Shown here: piece after piece, positions 1-6,554 of the stretch
How the letters are laid out: each line of letters opens with the position of its first letter
How positions within the stretch are numbered: the stretch's first letter is position 1
NCBI GenBank assembly: GCA_964494985.1
Contig: CAZBUB010000083.1
Coordinates: forward strand, 1-7,072
Length of the DNA stretch: 7,072 nt
Direction: 5' to 3'
Origin: CAZBUB01 sp964494985
GTDB taxonomy: Bacteria > Desulfobacterota > Desulfovibrionia > Desulfovibrionales > Desulfothermaceae
The notes under the pieces: generated by a model
What the model saw: the letters and a program-made list of their open reading frames with translations, nothing else
Database searches by the model: none
What the model was told of the DNA's origin: nothing
Made by a program: the position numbers and the translations under genes

Positions 1-46
1 CGTTCAGCAAAACTGTGCATGCTTTTTCAACCTCAAAGTCCACCAT
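1..46 (-). CDS. Possible 5' end of a leftward gene leaving the window
   Basis: On the minus strand an ATG at 46-44 opens a frame of 15 codons (MVDFEVEKACTVLLN) that is still open at the window edge. A Shine-Dalgarno-like AGAGGA lies directly upstream, with only about 2-3 bases between it and the ATG, which is tighter than usual. The residues visible are too few to assign a family. The same AGAGG can pair with CCTCT further upstream on the minus strand (positions 50-54 with 64-68), so the ribosome site could be partly masked. This could equally be chance. Confidence 0.3.
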   Translation of the reverse strand, partial: MVDFEVEKACTVLLN

Positions 47-623
47 AATCCTCTGGAAGTTCAAGAGGCCCAATATAAAACTTTTGCTTTACGCATTCTT
101 AGGAGCGAGTTTTTTGAGCCCTGTGGGCCGAACCCCCGGACCTGGTAAATAGTTACTTCATCCCAAGCATGGGGTTTGCTTTTTCAAAGGGGAAGACGCA
201 AACTATCCTGACCGGTAAATGGGGTGTCGGGCATTACTTGTTGAATTTTCTATATGCCCAAGGCCTCAGTCTAATCCTTAGTAACTCAGCTATGAGCCAT
301 TAGCAACTGTGTTTCAAGACCCAAAACACCCTTGAGCTCTGACTAGGTCGGCATTCATGAGCGTGATGGATATATGCATGCATGTTGAGAGATTCAAGAC
401 AGCTTACCTTACCATGAGAGTCGCACAATCTGTGCGAGGTGCTGAAGATTTGCTGGGGTGGAGCAAACCGCTTCCTTTGCTCGCGAAAGGCGTGGAGCCC
501 TGGTCTTTTACCGGGGCGGCGAACAAAACGCGGGGGCAGATGCTTGCAATGAGTGCTGGTACTTGGTAAATGTCCCTGTGCACCATGAAATTCTACACTC
601 GCAGCATACCAGGATAGGTCTTT
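47..623. other. Gene-poor region, no supported coding sequence
   Basis: I read this stretch on both strands and found no frame with a credible start, ribosome site and family-like protein. The open frames here (for example a minus-strand frame running back from the exonuclease, and a plus-strand frame 357-569) have odd compositions rich in Cys, His and Trp and are not convincing. No tRNA T-loop motif, RNase P, SRP or tmRNA signature was recognised. It holds a few short inverted repeats: GGGCAT at 229-234 with ATGCCC at 254-259, the palindrome ATGCATGCAT at 374-383, and the operator-like repeat at 421-437. It probably contains the promoter of the exonuclease gene, but no clear -35/-10 pair stands out. 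Confidence 0.5.
421..437. repeat. Perfect 7-bp inverted repeat, operator-like
   Basis: TCGCACA, three bases (ATC), then TGTGCGA form a perfect dyad about 190 bases upstream of the exonuclease start. The short spacer and 17-bp size suit a dimeric repressor site better than an RNA hairpin, since a 3-base loop is tight. There is no T-run after it, so it is not an intrinsic terminator. The function is unknown. Confidence 0.3.
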
Positions 624-1463
624 ATGCTCAGAAACAGCTTCCTGCACCTGCCTTCCATTGGCCCAAGCACAGAGCAAAAACTGTGGAAGGGCGGGCTCAG
701 GACCATGCAGGACTTCCTGGAGAGCCCGCCGGCATTTCTCTCCAGGCACAGGCAAAGGAGCATTGCGGAGCATATTGCCCTGGCCCAGGACAGGCTGCAC
801 AGGCAGGATGCAGCATATTTCTGCGCCAACCTGCCAGCAAAAGAGCATTGGAGAATCTTCAAGGAGCACAGGCAGAATACTGCCTACCTAGATATCGAGA
901 CCACAGGCCTGGGCAACGCCGCGGATATCATCACCACCATCGCCCTTTATGACGGCCAGAGCGTCAAGTACTACGTCCATGGCCACAATTTGCAGGACTT
1001 CAAACAGGATATCAGAGGATACAACACCCTGGTCACTTACAACGGCAAGACCTTTGATATCCCTTTTATAGAGAGCTATCTAAATCTCAGGCTGGATCAG
1101 GCCCATATCGATCTAAGGTACGTGCTGCGCAGCCTGGGCTACAGCGGGGGACTCAAATCCTGTGAGCGGCAGCTGGGCTGGGGGCGCTCCGGCTGCCTGC
1201 AGGACATGGACGGATACTTCGCTGTGCTCCTGTGGCAGGAGTATAAAAGGAAAAAGAGCGATAAAGCCCTGGAAACCTTGCTTGCCTACAACATCCAGGA
1301 TGTCCTGGGGCTGGAGCAGCTGATGATCGAGGCCTACAACCAAAAGCTGGGCAGCATCCCCCTGGACCTGACTCCCATCCCTGCTTGCCAGCCCCTGAAG
1401 AATCCATTTCAGGTAGATGATGCCATAGTCAGAAGCCTTAAGGATCGGATCTGGGGGCCTTAG
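624..1463 (+). CDS. YprB-like DEDD 3'-5' exonuclease (ribonuclease H-like fold)
   Basis: A 279-residue protein expected to remove nucleotides from 3' ends of DNA or RNA with two metal ions in the cytoplasm. The exonuclease signatures are visible in order: motif I D90-I-E92-T-T-G, motif II in the N140-G-K-T-F-D145 segment, a following HIDL at 161-164, and motif III Y222-N-I-Q-D226. The N-terminus (HLPSIGPSTEQKLW, about residues 8-21) reads as a helix-hairpin-helix nucleic-acid-binding element, as is usual in YprB-type proteins, which supports the ATG at 624. An AGGATAGG ribosome-site-like stretch at 611-618 also supports this start. The length fits a single-domain family member. Arginine is coded mostly by AGG/AGA (14 of 18), unlike the next gene. 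The family is well supported; the physiological substrate is not known. Confidence 0.85.
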   Translation: MLRNSFLHLPSIGPSTEQKLWKGGLRTMQDFLESPPAFLSRHRQRSIAEHIALAQDRLHRQDAAYFCANLPAKEHWRIFKEHRQNTAYLDIETTGLGNAADIITTIALYDGQSVKYYVHGHNLQDFKQDIRGYNTLVTYNGKTFDIPFIESYLNLRLDQAHIDLRYVLRSLGYSGGLKSCERQLGWGRSGCLQDMDGYFAVLLWQEYKRKKSDKALETLLAYNIQDVLGLEQLMIEAYNQKLGSIPLDLTPIPACQPLKNPFQVDDAIVRSLKDRIWGP

Positions 1464-1471
1464 ATTATAAA

Positions 1472-2491
1472 GTGTCTTTTTCATTGATCAGCAGTGTCAT
1501 CACTTTAAGCATCGCCGCCCTGGTTATTGTTACAGCTGGCAGCCGGCTGGCGCGGGTGGCTGATGAGCTCGCCGACCGCACTGGCCTGGGTGAGGCGATG
1601 TTCGGAATTTTCCTGCTGGCAGGGGTGACCTCGCTGCCCGACTTTGCCGCGACTCTGAGCGCCGCACTGGATGCCCGGCCTAATCTGGCCATGAGCAATG
1701 TCATGGGCAGTATGGCTGCGAACCTTATGTTTCTGGGAATTGCAGACCTGGTCTATCGCAAGGCCAACCTGGAACATGCAGCCGCCTCTCCCACAAATCT
1801 TATGCAGGCGGCTTTGTCGATCGTGCTGTTGTCGTTGCCTTTGCTTGCCATCGCTACTCCGCCGGTTTCAATGTGGGGAATACACCCGATTACCCCGGTA
1901 ATCGTGGCCACCTATCTGTTCGGGCTGCAAATGGTTCGCAGCACCGAGGACAGACCCATGTGGTTCCCCCGCTATACCTTTCAGACAGTGCCGGACAGGC
2001 CGGAACACCGCAGTCACGGCGGGCTGGTTAAGGCCTGGATCAGCTTTGTTGCCCTGGCCGCCGTAACCGGTATCGCCGGTTGGGTGCTGATGGATTCCGC
2101 CAAGGTCATCAGTGACCAGACCGAGCTGTCTGAAACTTTGGTTGGGGGCCTGTTCACGGCACTTTTCACTTCCTCTCCGGAGCTGATCACCACTATCGCG
2201 GCCATTCGTCAGGGGGCACTTACCCTGGCAGTTGGCAATATCTTTGGCACCAACTGCTTCAATATACTGGTGATCGCCACTGCTGACGGCGGCTACCCCG
2301 GGGGCTCCATCTATCACGACATGGCGGCGTTGCAGATGACCTGGGGCTTGGTCAGCATCCTGATGACTGCGATCCTACTGATGGGTATGGTGCGACGGGA
2401 GACTTACGGTATCGTACGCATCGGATTTGAAAGTGCATTGATACTTATGGTCTATGCTGTGGCCCTGGGAATCGTTGTGATTGGTGGCTGA
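1472..2491 (+). CDS. CaCA-superfamily cation exchanger (sodium/calcium exchanger-like membrane protein)
   Basis: A 339-residue, very hydrophobic inner-membrane protein with the two inverted alpha-repeats of Ca2+/cation antiporters. Repeat 1 carries GVTSLPD at 51-57 followed by SNVMGSMAAN at 75-84; repeat 2 carries TSSPEL at 233-238 followed by VGNIFGTNCFN at 254-264. These segments line the ion pathway in the family. Repeat 1 has Asp57 where Glu is usual and Met81 where the Asn of G-S-N is usual, so the ion preference may differ from Ca2+. A loop of about 35 residues (155-188) separates the halves. The start is GTG, 8 bases after the exonuclease stop, without a good ribosome site; no better in-frame start precedes it. 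Arginine codons are 12 CGN to 2 AGR, the reverse of the neighbour, suggesting transfer from a higher-GC source. Translation may be coupled to the gene before it. Confidence 0.85.
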   Translation: MSFSLISSVITLSIAALVIVTAGSRLARVADELADRTGLGEAMFGIFLLAGVTSLPDFAATLSAALDARPNLAMSNVMGSMAANLMFLGIADLVYRKANLEHAAASPTNLMQAALSIVLLSLPLLAIATPPVSMWGIHPITPVIVATYLFGLQMVRSTEDRPMWFPRYTFQTVPDRPEHRSHGGLVKAWISFVALAAVTGIAGWVLMDSAKVISDQTELSETLVGGLFTALFTSSPELITTIAAIRQGALTLAVGNIFGTNCFNILVIATADGGYPGGSIYHDMAALQMTWGLVSILMTAILLMGMVRRETYGIVRIGFESALILMVYAVALGIVVIGG

Positions 2492-2497
2492 GTTGCC

Positions 2498-2526
2498 TTG
2501 CCTGGCCCAAAGCTTTGGTTTAAAAT
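2498..2526 (+). promoter_or_regulatory. Candidate sigma70 promoter with palindromic spacer, upstream of the diguanylate cyclase
   Basis: TTGCCT at 2498-2503 and TAAAAT at 2521-2526 are separated by exactly 17 bases and match the -35 and -10 consensus at four and five of six positions. The spacer contains a perfect 12-bp palindrome, CCAAAGCTTTGG at 2507-2518, a natural place for a repressor or MerR-type activator. The start would lie about 45 bases before the diguanylate cyclase ATG at 2580. This is a sequence-pattern prediction only. Confidence 0.4.
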
Positions 2527-2579
2527 TTGCCTTTTACATTCAAAGTTGACGCAGTTTGTTTTGATTCCAGAAATACACC

Positions 2580-4136
2580 ATGCTCAAAGAATTAATTTAT
2601 AAATACAAGCACTTGCTGATCTGGGTGATTTTTCTGGCCCTGGTTTTTTTGTATTGGCAAAGCTATCAATACGAAAAGGAGCTCATCCAGAAAACTGACC
2701 AGTCCCAAAGGTACATGGTGGAGCAGAACATCATGGATGCCCTTGACTATGCTGACAATAGCTACAAGATACTGGAAAATTATTTGAACGGGGAAATGCG
2801 AGAAATATCTCAAATACTGGTGCAGAAATACCAGGAACATCCAAATATACATACCTGGGACCTGGAAAGCCTAAAAGAGAGATTTGGAGATTATGAGATC
2901 TACATAGTCAATAAGGACTTGGAAGTGGTCAGGACTACGTTTAAGGAGGATCTGGGGCTTGATTTCAAAAGGTTCCCTAATTTTGCAGAGCTGTTAAGGA
3001 AAAGGTTGGCAGGGGACGAGTTTGTTGCGGATCGGATGGATATTTCTACAGCCAGACAAAAACTACAGAAGTACAGCTACATGCCTACACCTGATCACAA
3101 CTATCTTCTGGAGCTTAGCATAGATATCCAAGAGGCTCATCCAAGCCTAAAGAGCATAAATGTCTTTGAACAGGCTGATAAGCTGACCCGGGAATACAAT
3201 TTAGTGCAGGGGATATCCTTTTATAAGACCAACCAGGATGGCAGCGATGTGGGCTTGGTGACCAGAGGAGAAGGCCCCTACCTGGATACCAATATTTCCG
3301 GCCAGGAAGAGGACCTGGTACAGGAGGCAGTACTCAGCAAAGAGCCCCAGGTGCTGGAGAGCAAAGACTCCAACTTGCACAGGACAGCTAAATATATTCC
3401 GCATTTGTCCTACCAGGAAGACAATGAGCTGGACTGGTGGAACTCCTACGTGGTCAGAATTGCTTATGACGGTAATATACTGGCTTCACGATTAAAGTCA
3501 GCCAGAAATGTGCTGCTGGGCAAGACAGCTTTGCTGGCCTTTATTTTTATATTGTTTCAAATTGTTTTGGTGCATCTGTTCAGGCGAACAAAGGAGCTGG
3601 CTTCTGTGGATGTCCTGACCAAACTGCCCAACCGAAAGATGCTGCAGGAGCGCTTCAAGAGAAAGACTTCCCAGCCTGGGCAAAGGAAAGTCTCACATAA
3701 GCTGGCCTTATTGTTTGTGGATTTAAATGAATTCAAGGCAATTAACGACAATTATGGGCATCACATTGGCGACGCTGTTTTGCAGGAAGTGGCAGGAATT
3801 CTGCAAAGCGTATTGCGCAGTGAGGATATAGTAGTTCGTGCTGGTGGGGATGAGTTTATGGTCCTGCTTACAGGGGTAGCTTCTAAGCAGGATGTGTATA
3901 CCGTGGTACTGAAGATCAAAGAGGCTTTGTTGCAACCAATGCTCATTGAAGGCTATAGTATAGGACTTCAAGTAAGTGTGGGCATATCCATGTATCCTGA
4001 TGACTCCCGAAGTCTGCAGGAGCTTACAAAAATGGCAGATGCTGCTATGTACAGGGCCAAGAGCTTGAAAACAGAGCAAATAAGCTGGGCGCTTAGCTCA
4101 GAGAGCACAAAACACGATGCTGAACAAAGACTGTAA
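2580..4136 (+). CDS. Membrane-anchored diguanylate cyclase with large periplasmic sensor domain
   Basis: A 518-residue enzyme predicted to make the second messenger cyclic di-GMP from two GTP. The layout is a first membrane segment at about 11-27, an extracytoplasmic region of roughly 280 residues with a Cache/PAS-like feel (for example YEIYIVNKDLEVVRTT at 105-120), a second membrane segment at about 312-334, then a GGDEF domain from about 340. The domain looks active: DVLTKLPNR at 344-352, metal-binding D381 in DLNEFKAIND, and GGDEF at 422-426. The RxxD inhibitory site (R413-S-E-D416) is five residues before GGDEF, so feedback inhibition by the product is expected. No EAL domain follows. The ligand of the sensor cannot be read from sequence. 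There is no strong ribosome site before the ATG. Codon usage (mainly AGR arginines) resembles the exonuclease, not the exchanger between them. Confidence 0.92.
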   Translation: MLKELIYKYKHLLIWVIFLALVFLYWQSYQYEKELIQKTDQSQRYMVEQNIMDALDYADNSYKILENYLNGEMREISQILVQKYQEHPNIHTWDLESLKERFGDYEIYIVNKDLEVVRTTFKEDLGLDFKRFPNFAELLRKRLAGDEFVADRMDISTARQKLQKYSYMPTPDHNYLLELSIDIQEAHPSLKSINVFEQADKLTREYNLVQGISFYKTNQDGSDVGLVTRGEGPYLDTNISGQEEDLVQEAVLSKEPQVLESKDSNLHRTAKYIPHLSYQEDNELDWWNSYVVRIAYDGNILASRLKSARNVLLGKTALLAFIFILFQIVLVHLFRRTKELASVDVLTKLPNRKMLQERFKRKTSQPGQRKVSHKLALLFVDLNEFKAINDNYGHHIGDAVLQEVAGILQSVLRSEDIVVRAGGDEFMVLLTGVASKQDVYTVVLKIKEALLQPMLIEGYSIGLQVSVGISMYPDDSRSLQELTKMADAAMYRAKSLKTEQISWALSSESTKHDAEQRL

Positions 4137-4144
4137 AGACATGA

Positions 4145-4321
4145 TGCAAGCATTGTCTGACAAGAAGTTTAGATTCCTTTCGCAACCCGTATCATTCCGA
4201 TGGAAGGATCAGAAAGTGGATTTGGATACCAGAAGTTGGAAAATTTTTGCGAGTTGTATTGCTTGATGATGGCGAAACTGTGCATACTGCATTTTTTGAG
4301 AGATCATTTAAGGAGCAATAA
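4145..4321 (+). pseudogene. 5'-truncated small toxin-like gene (DUF4258-like C-terminal fragment)
   Basis: From the in-frame TGA at 4142-4144 to the TAA at 4319-4321 an open frame has no ATG, GTG or TTG before its conserved-looking part. It reads RNPYHSDGRIRKW, then IWIPEVGKFLRVVLLDDGET, then VHTAFFERSFKEQ. This resembles the C-terminal half of short proteins of the DUF4258 kind, which are commonly encoded just before DUF2283 genes in toxin-antitoxin-like pairs. The stop is 3 bases before the ATG of the DUF2283-like frame, as expected of that arrangement. The N-terminal half appears lost, perhaps by a deletion ending near 4145-4185, or by frameshift: an ATG at 4141 begins a 41-codon alternative frame. 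The family name is from memory of the motif and is moderately certain; the truncation is seen directly. Confidence 0.5.
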
Positions 4322-4324
4322 GCT

Positions 4325-4528
4325 ATGAGAGTTAAATATTTTCCAGATACGGACACAGCTCATATAGAATTTAGAGACAAAGCTGTCCAGGAGACAAAAG
4401 AACTAAAGGACACCGGGGTGGGTCTGCTGCTGACCATCGGCTACCCGGCAGCGGATAAACCAAATCGGAAAAAGGTCCGGAAAACGGCTGGTGCCATGAG
4501 CAGCTTCAATGGCTATGGCCGCAACTGA
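4325..4528 (+). CDS. Chimeric frame: DUF2283-like N-terminus fused to a nitroreductase-like C-terminus
   Basis: This 67-codon frame starts at an ATG with a good AAGGAG at 4310-4315, nine bases upstream. Residues 1-29 (MRVKYFPDTDTAHIEF, then RDKAVQETKELKD) match the usual opening of DUF2283 proteins, small partners in toxin-antitoxin-like pairs. From about residue 31 the family's expected continuation is absent. In its place comes GVGLLLTIGYPAADKPNR, then KKVRK and SSFNGYG, which looks like the end of a nitroreductase. Base composition also turns GC-richer from about 4410. The simplest reading is a deletion or recombination that joined two genes in frame. The product would not be a functional enzyme, and whether it retains antitoxin activity is unknown. 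Confidence 0.55.
   Translation: MRVKYFPDTDTAHIEFRDKAVQETKELKDTGVGLLLTIGYPAADKPNRKKVRKTAGAMSSFNGYGRN
4415..4528 (+). pseudogene. C-terminal tail of a nitroreductase-family flavoprotein
   Basis: The last ~37 codons of the chimeric frame read LLLTIGYPAADKP followed by RKKVRK and a terminal FNGYGRN. Nitroreductase-fold FMN enzymes often end with a strand giving '(P)-(x)-GYPAE', a Lys/Arg-Pro-rich stretch, and a final aromatic-Asn-x-Tyr or Trp motif, which this follows closely. All of the flavin-binding and dimer core is missing upstream, so this is a remnant only. Its orientation suggests the intact gene once lay on the + strand and converged on the ABC permease. Confidence 0.5.
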
Positions 4529-4540
4529 GCCGTGGACACA

Positions 4541-4554
4541 TTGTACACGTACAA
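4541..4554. repeat. Short inverted repeat between convergent genes
   Basis: TTGTAC, two bases (AC), GTACAA form a perfect dyad a few bases after the nitroreductase-like stop. The size is suitable for a protein site, but its location downstream of both convergent genes argues against a promoter operator in the present arrangement. Its meaning is unclear. Confidence 0.2.
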
Positions 4555-4567
4555 GAAACCCCGGGAG

Positions 4568-4583
4568 CCCTGCCCTTTCAGGG
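4568..4583. terminator. Weak hairpin between convergent genes, possible terminator
   Basis: CCCTG at 4568-4572 pairs with CAGGG at 4579-4583 around a 6-base loop. Read on the minus strand the stem is followed after a few bases by GGGGTTTCTTG, a poor U-tract. The place, between the nitroreductase tail on + and the ABC permease on -, is where a shared terminator would be expected, but the signal is weak. Confidence 0.22.
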
Positions 4584-4656
4584 GACCGGAAGTGATGTTT
4601 ATGATCTGAAGGGCTGATCCCCGCTTCGCTGGGAAAGGCCATGGAACGGATGTGTC

Positions 4657-5448
4657 TTATTTGATCAGCCGCCGTTTCATGAACAGCAGAGCCAGGTAGC
4701 CAAAGAGGATGATGAACAGGAACAGATAGCCCAGGTTGAAGGCCGGGTTGGCCTCCATAGCCCCGATACAGAAGAACCGGGTCAGCTCCACCAGATGATA
4801 CAAGGGGAATATGAGGGAGAAAACCCCGGCCCAGTCCGGTATGCCGGAGATGGGAAAGAAGGTGCCCGAGAACAAAAACATGGGGGTTATAAACAGGAAT
4901 ATGGGCAGGTTGAACATGTCGATAGTCGGGATCAATCCGGTGAAGAACATGCCGATGCAGGCAAAGGCCAGCCCGCCCACAAAGGCCAGGGGGATGCACA
5001 GCAGGGCTTCCGGAAAGGCGGCGTAGCCGATGGACATGAGCACGGCTAGCATGATGGCCACTGCTGCCGCGGCCTTGGACGCGGCCCACACAATCTCGGC
5101 CAGAATGATCTCTTCCAGGGAGAGGGGTGTGGCCAGCATGCCGTCAAAGGTCTTCTGAAAGTACATGCGGACAAAGGAGGCGTAGGTGGTTTCGAAAAAG
5201 GCGTTCCACATGCAGGCCGTAGCCACCAGGGCCGGGGCCATGAATTCGGTGTAGTCAAGACTTAATCCTGCATACTGCACTCCGCCGATAAGTCCGGAGA
5301 AGCCCAGGCCAAAGGCCAGAATATAAAAACCCGGCTCCAGGAGGGGAACCAGGAAGTTGACCTTCCAGATGCGGCGATAGGTGGTCAGGTTCCGGAACCA
5401 GACATGTCGGAAACGAAGGGATATGGCCTGCAAACTGACCCGGTTCAT
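4657..5448 (-). CDS. ABC-2 type exporter permease (NodJ-like)
   Basis: A 263-residue inner-membrane permease that should pair with the ATPase encoded just upstream to export a small molecule such as a drug, lipid or oligosaccharide. It has the ABC-2 membrane layout: a basic amphipathic N-terminus (RFRHVWFRNLTTYRRIWK at 12-29), then about six membrane segments near 32-52, 68-88, 118-142, 148-172, 180-200 and 240-258. It carries the family hallmarks ATPLSLEEI at 106-114 and FSGTFFPISGIPDW at 193-206. I chose the ATG at 5448 because it overlaps the ATPase stop by four bases (ATGA) and the protein then begins like NodJ relatives; the frame is open 26 codons further but that part lies inside the ATPase gene. 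A GGGG sits about 10 bases before this ATG. The length is normal for the family and the gene looks intact. Confidence 0.88.
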   Translation of the reverse strand: MNRVSLQAISLRFRHVWFRNLTTYRRIWKVNFLVPLLEPGFYILAFGLGFSGLIGGVQYAGLSLDYTEFMAPALVATACMWNAFFETTYASFVRMYFQKTFDGMLATPLSLEEIILAEIVWAASKAAAAVAIMLAVLMSIGYAAFPEALLCIPLAFVGGLAFACIGMFFTGLIPTIDMFNLPIFLFITPMFLFSGTFFPISGIPDWAGVFSLIFPLYHLVELTRFFCIGAMEANPAFNLGYLFLFIILFGYLALLFMKRRLIK

Positions 5449-6353
5449 TCCCGCAATCCCCGCCCGGTCAGGCGCAGAAACACGTCTTCCAGGTTCCCGG
5501 CCCGGAACAGGCAGGATTCCATACAAAATCTGTTACGGACCTCGTTTTCCAGCTCTCCGCGAGAATCGGTGTAGATGATCATCTGCTCCCCCAAGTCGTC
5601 GTGTTTGATATTTTCGTGCCGGATATAGTTTTTGAGGTCCTCTCCCGGTCCTTCGACCTCAATAACGCTTTCGGCTGCGTGTTCCAAAATCAGGTCCCGG
5701 GGACGGCCCTGGGTAACGATTCGGCCCCGGTCCATTATCAACAGGCGGCTGCACAGGCTTTCCGCCTCCTCCATATAGTGGGTGGTCAAAAGCATGGTCA
5801 GGCCCTTCTTTTTCAGGGCCAGGAGCCGGTCCCAGACCTGGTGCCTGGACTGCGGATCCAAACCGGTGGTCGGCTCGTCCAGGATGATCAGCTCCGGCTC
5901 AGGCATCAAGGCCCGGGCCAGCTGCAGACGTCTGGCCAGCCCGCCGGAAAGCTGCATGACCTTGGACCTCCGTTTATTGCGCAGGGCAAAGAACTCCAGC
6001 AGCTCTTCGGCCCGGGCTTTGGCCCGGGCCTTGTCCATCTCGAAGTACCGGGCATAGATCAAAAGGTTCTGCTCCACGGTCAGATCGGGATCCAGGGTGT
6101 TGTCCTGATGACAGATGCCCAGACGGGACCTGATCTGCCGCCACTTTGTTCTGATATCCATTCCGAAGAGGTGCATATCCCCGCCGGTCAGAGGGGAGAA
6201 ACCGTAGGTCATGCGGATGGCCGAGGTTTTCCCCGCCCCGTTGGGACCGAGCAGACCGAAAAACTCCCCTTTATCCACATCAAAGCTGATCCCGTCCACC
6301 GCAGTGAAGGAACCGAAACGCTTGATGATATTCCGGGCTGTGATCAGACTCAT
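5445..6353 (-). CDS. ABC exporter ATP-binding protein (NodI-like)
   Basis: A 302-residue cytoplasmic ATPase that powers the adjacent permease. All nucleotide-binding motifs are intact: Walker A GPNGAGKT at 36-43, Q-loop Q83, signature LSGG at 135-138, Walker B ELIILDEP at 154-161 with catalytic Glu160, D-loop GLDP at 164-167 and switch His192. The tail (about 225-302) matches the extra C-terminal segment usual in DrrA/NodI-type subunits and ends with NLEDVFLRLTGRGL. The ATG at 6353 gives the usual family N-terminus (SLITARNIIKRFGSFTAVDG). The frame stays open for about 156 codons further upstream, but that runs antisense through the higB-like gene and is not protein-like. No convincing ribosome site precedes this ATG, which is odd for a complete gene. 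NodI is a similarity label only; nothing here points to nodulation. Confidence 0.9.
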   Translation of the reverse strand: MSLITARNIIKRFGSFTAVDGISFDVDKGEFFGLLGPNGAGKTSAIRMTYGFSPLTGGDMHLFGMDIRTKWRQIRSRLGICHQDNTLDPDLTVEQNLLIYARYFEMDKARAKARAEELLEFFALRNKRRSKVMQLSGGLARRLQLARALMPEPELIILDEPTTGLDPQSRHQVWDRLLALKKKGLTMLLTTHYMEEAESLCSRLLIMDRGRIVTQGRPRDLILEHAAESVIEVEGPGEDLKNYIRHENIKHDDLGEQMIIYTDSRGELENEVRNRFCMESCLFRAGNLEDVFLRLTGRGLRE

Positions 6354-6554
6354 ATGACTGGGTATCTGGTACTCGTAGTGTGCGGTTTGCAAAAAAACTT
6401 GTGCACTCGTTATGGTTTTGCATCCAGTACAGTCTGCCACCAGGTGTTCCAGGCCTTGAGGGACAGGACAGCTACGGCTATCTCTATGGGCTTGGAGTTT
6501 ACTCTGTGTGGTTCTGAGATGCAACTTGATGCGTTCCTTATAAGTGCAAATAGA
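6354..6554. other. Spacer between divergent ABC operon and higB-like gene, no supported gene
   Basis: About 200 bases with open frames on both strands but no family I recognise. A minus-strand frame ending at 6410 reads ALIRNASSCISEPHR and AVAVLSLKAWNTWWQ and might be a gene remnant. An overlapping plus-strand frame ending at 6587 is also open. I could not find a convincing promoter for the leftward ABC operon here; a TATAAG on the minus strand near 6540 lacks a matching -35. The left end of the intact higB promoter marks the latest possible right boundary of the ABC block. Confidence 0.35.

Noticed and set aside
357..569. 70-codon plus-strand frame in the left gene-poor region
   Set aside because: No ribosome site, no family resemblance, and it ends before the exonuclease without any operon logic.
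300..869. Minus-strand frame of 189 codons overlapping the exonuclease start
   Set aside because: Its composition is unlike a folded protein and it overlaps the well-supported exonuclease on the other strand.
2546..2576. TTGACG just upstream of the diguanylate cyclase as a -35 box
   Set aside because: No acceptable -10 lies 16-18 bases downstream, and the start would fall inside the coding sequence; the pair at 2498-2526 is better.
4141..4266. 41-codon frame starting ATG ATG after the diguanylate cyclase
   Set aside because: There is no ribosome site, and the overlapping +1 frame carries the family-like residues; it may at most hold frameshifted N-terminal codons of the broken toxin-like gene.
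4403..5089. Second minus-strand frame over the permease (228 codons, His/Gly/Arg-rich)
   Set aside because: It is a shifted frame of the permease gene and lacks any recognisable domain.
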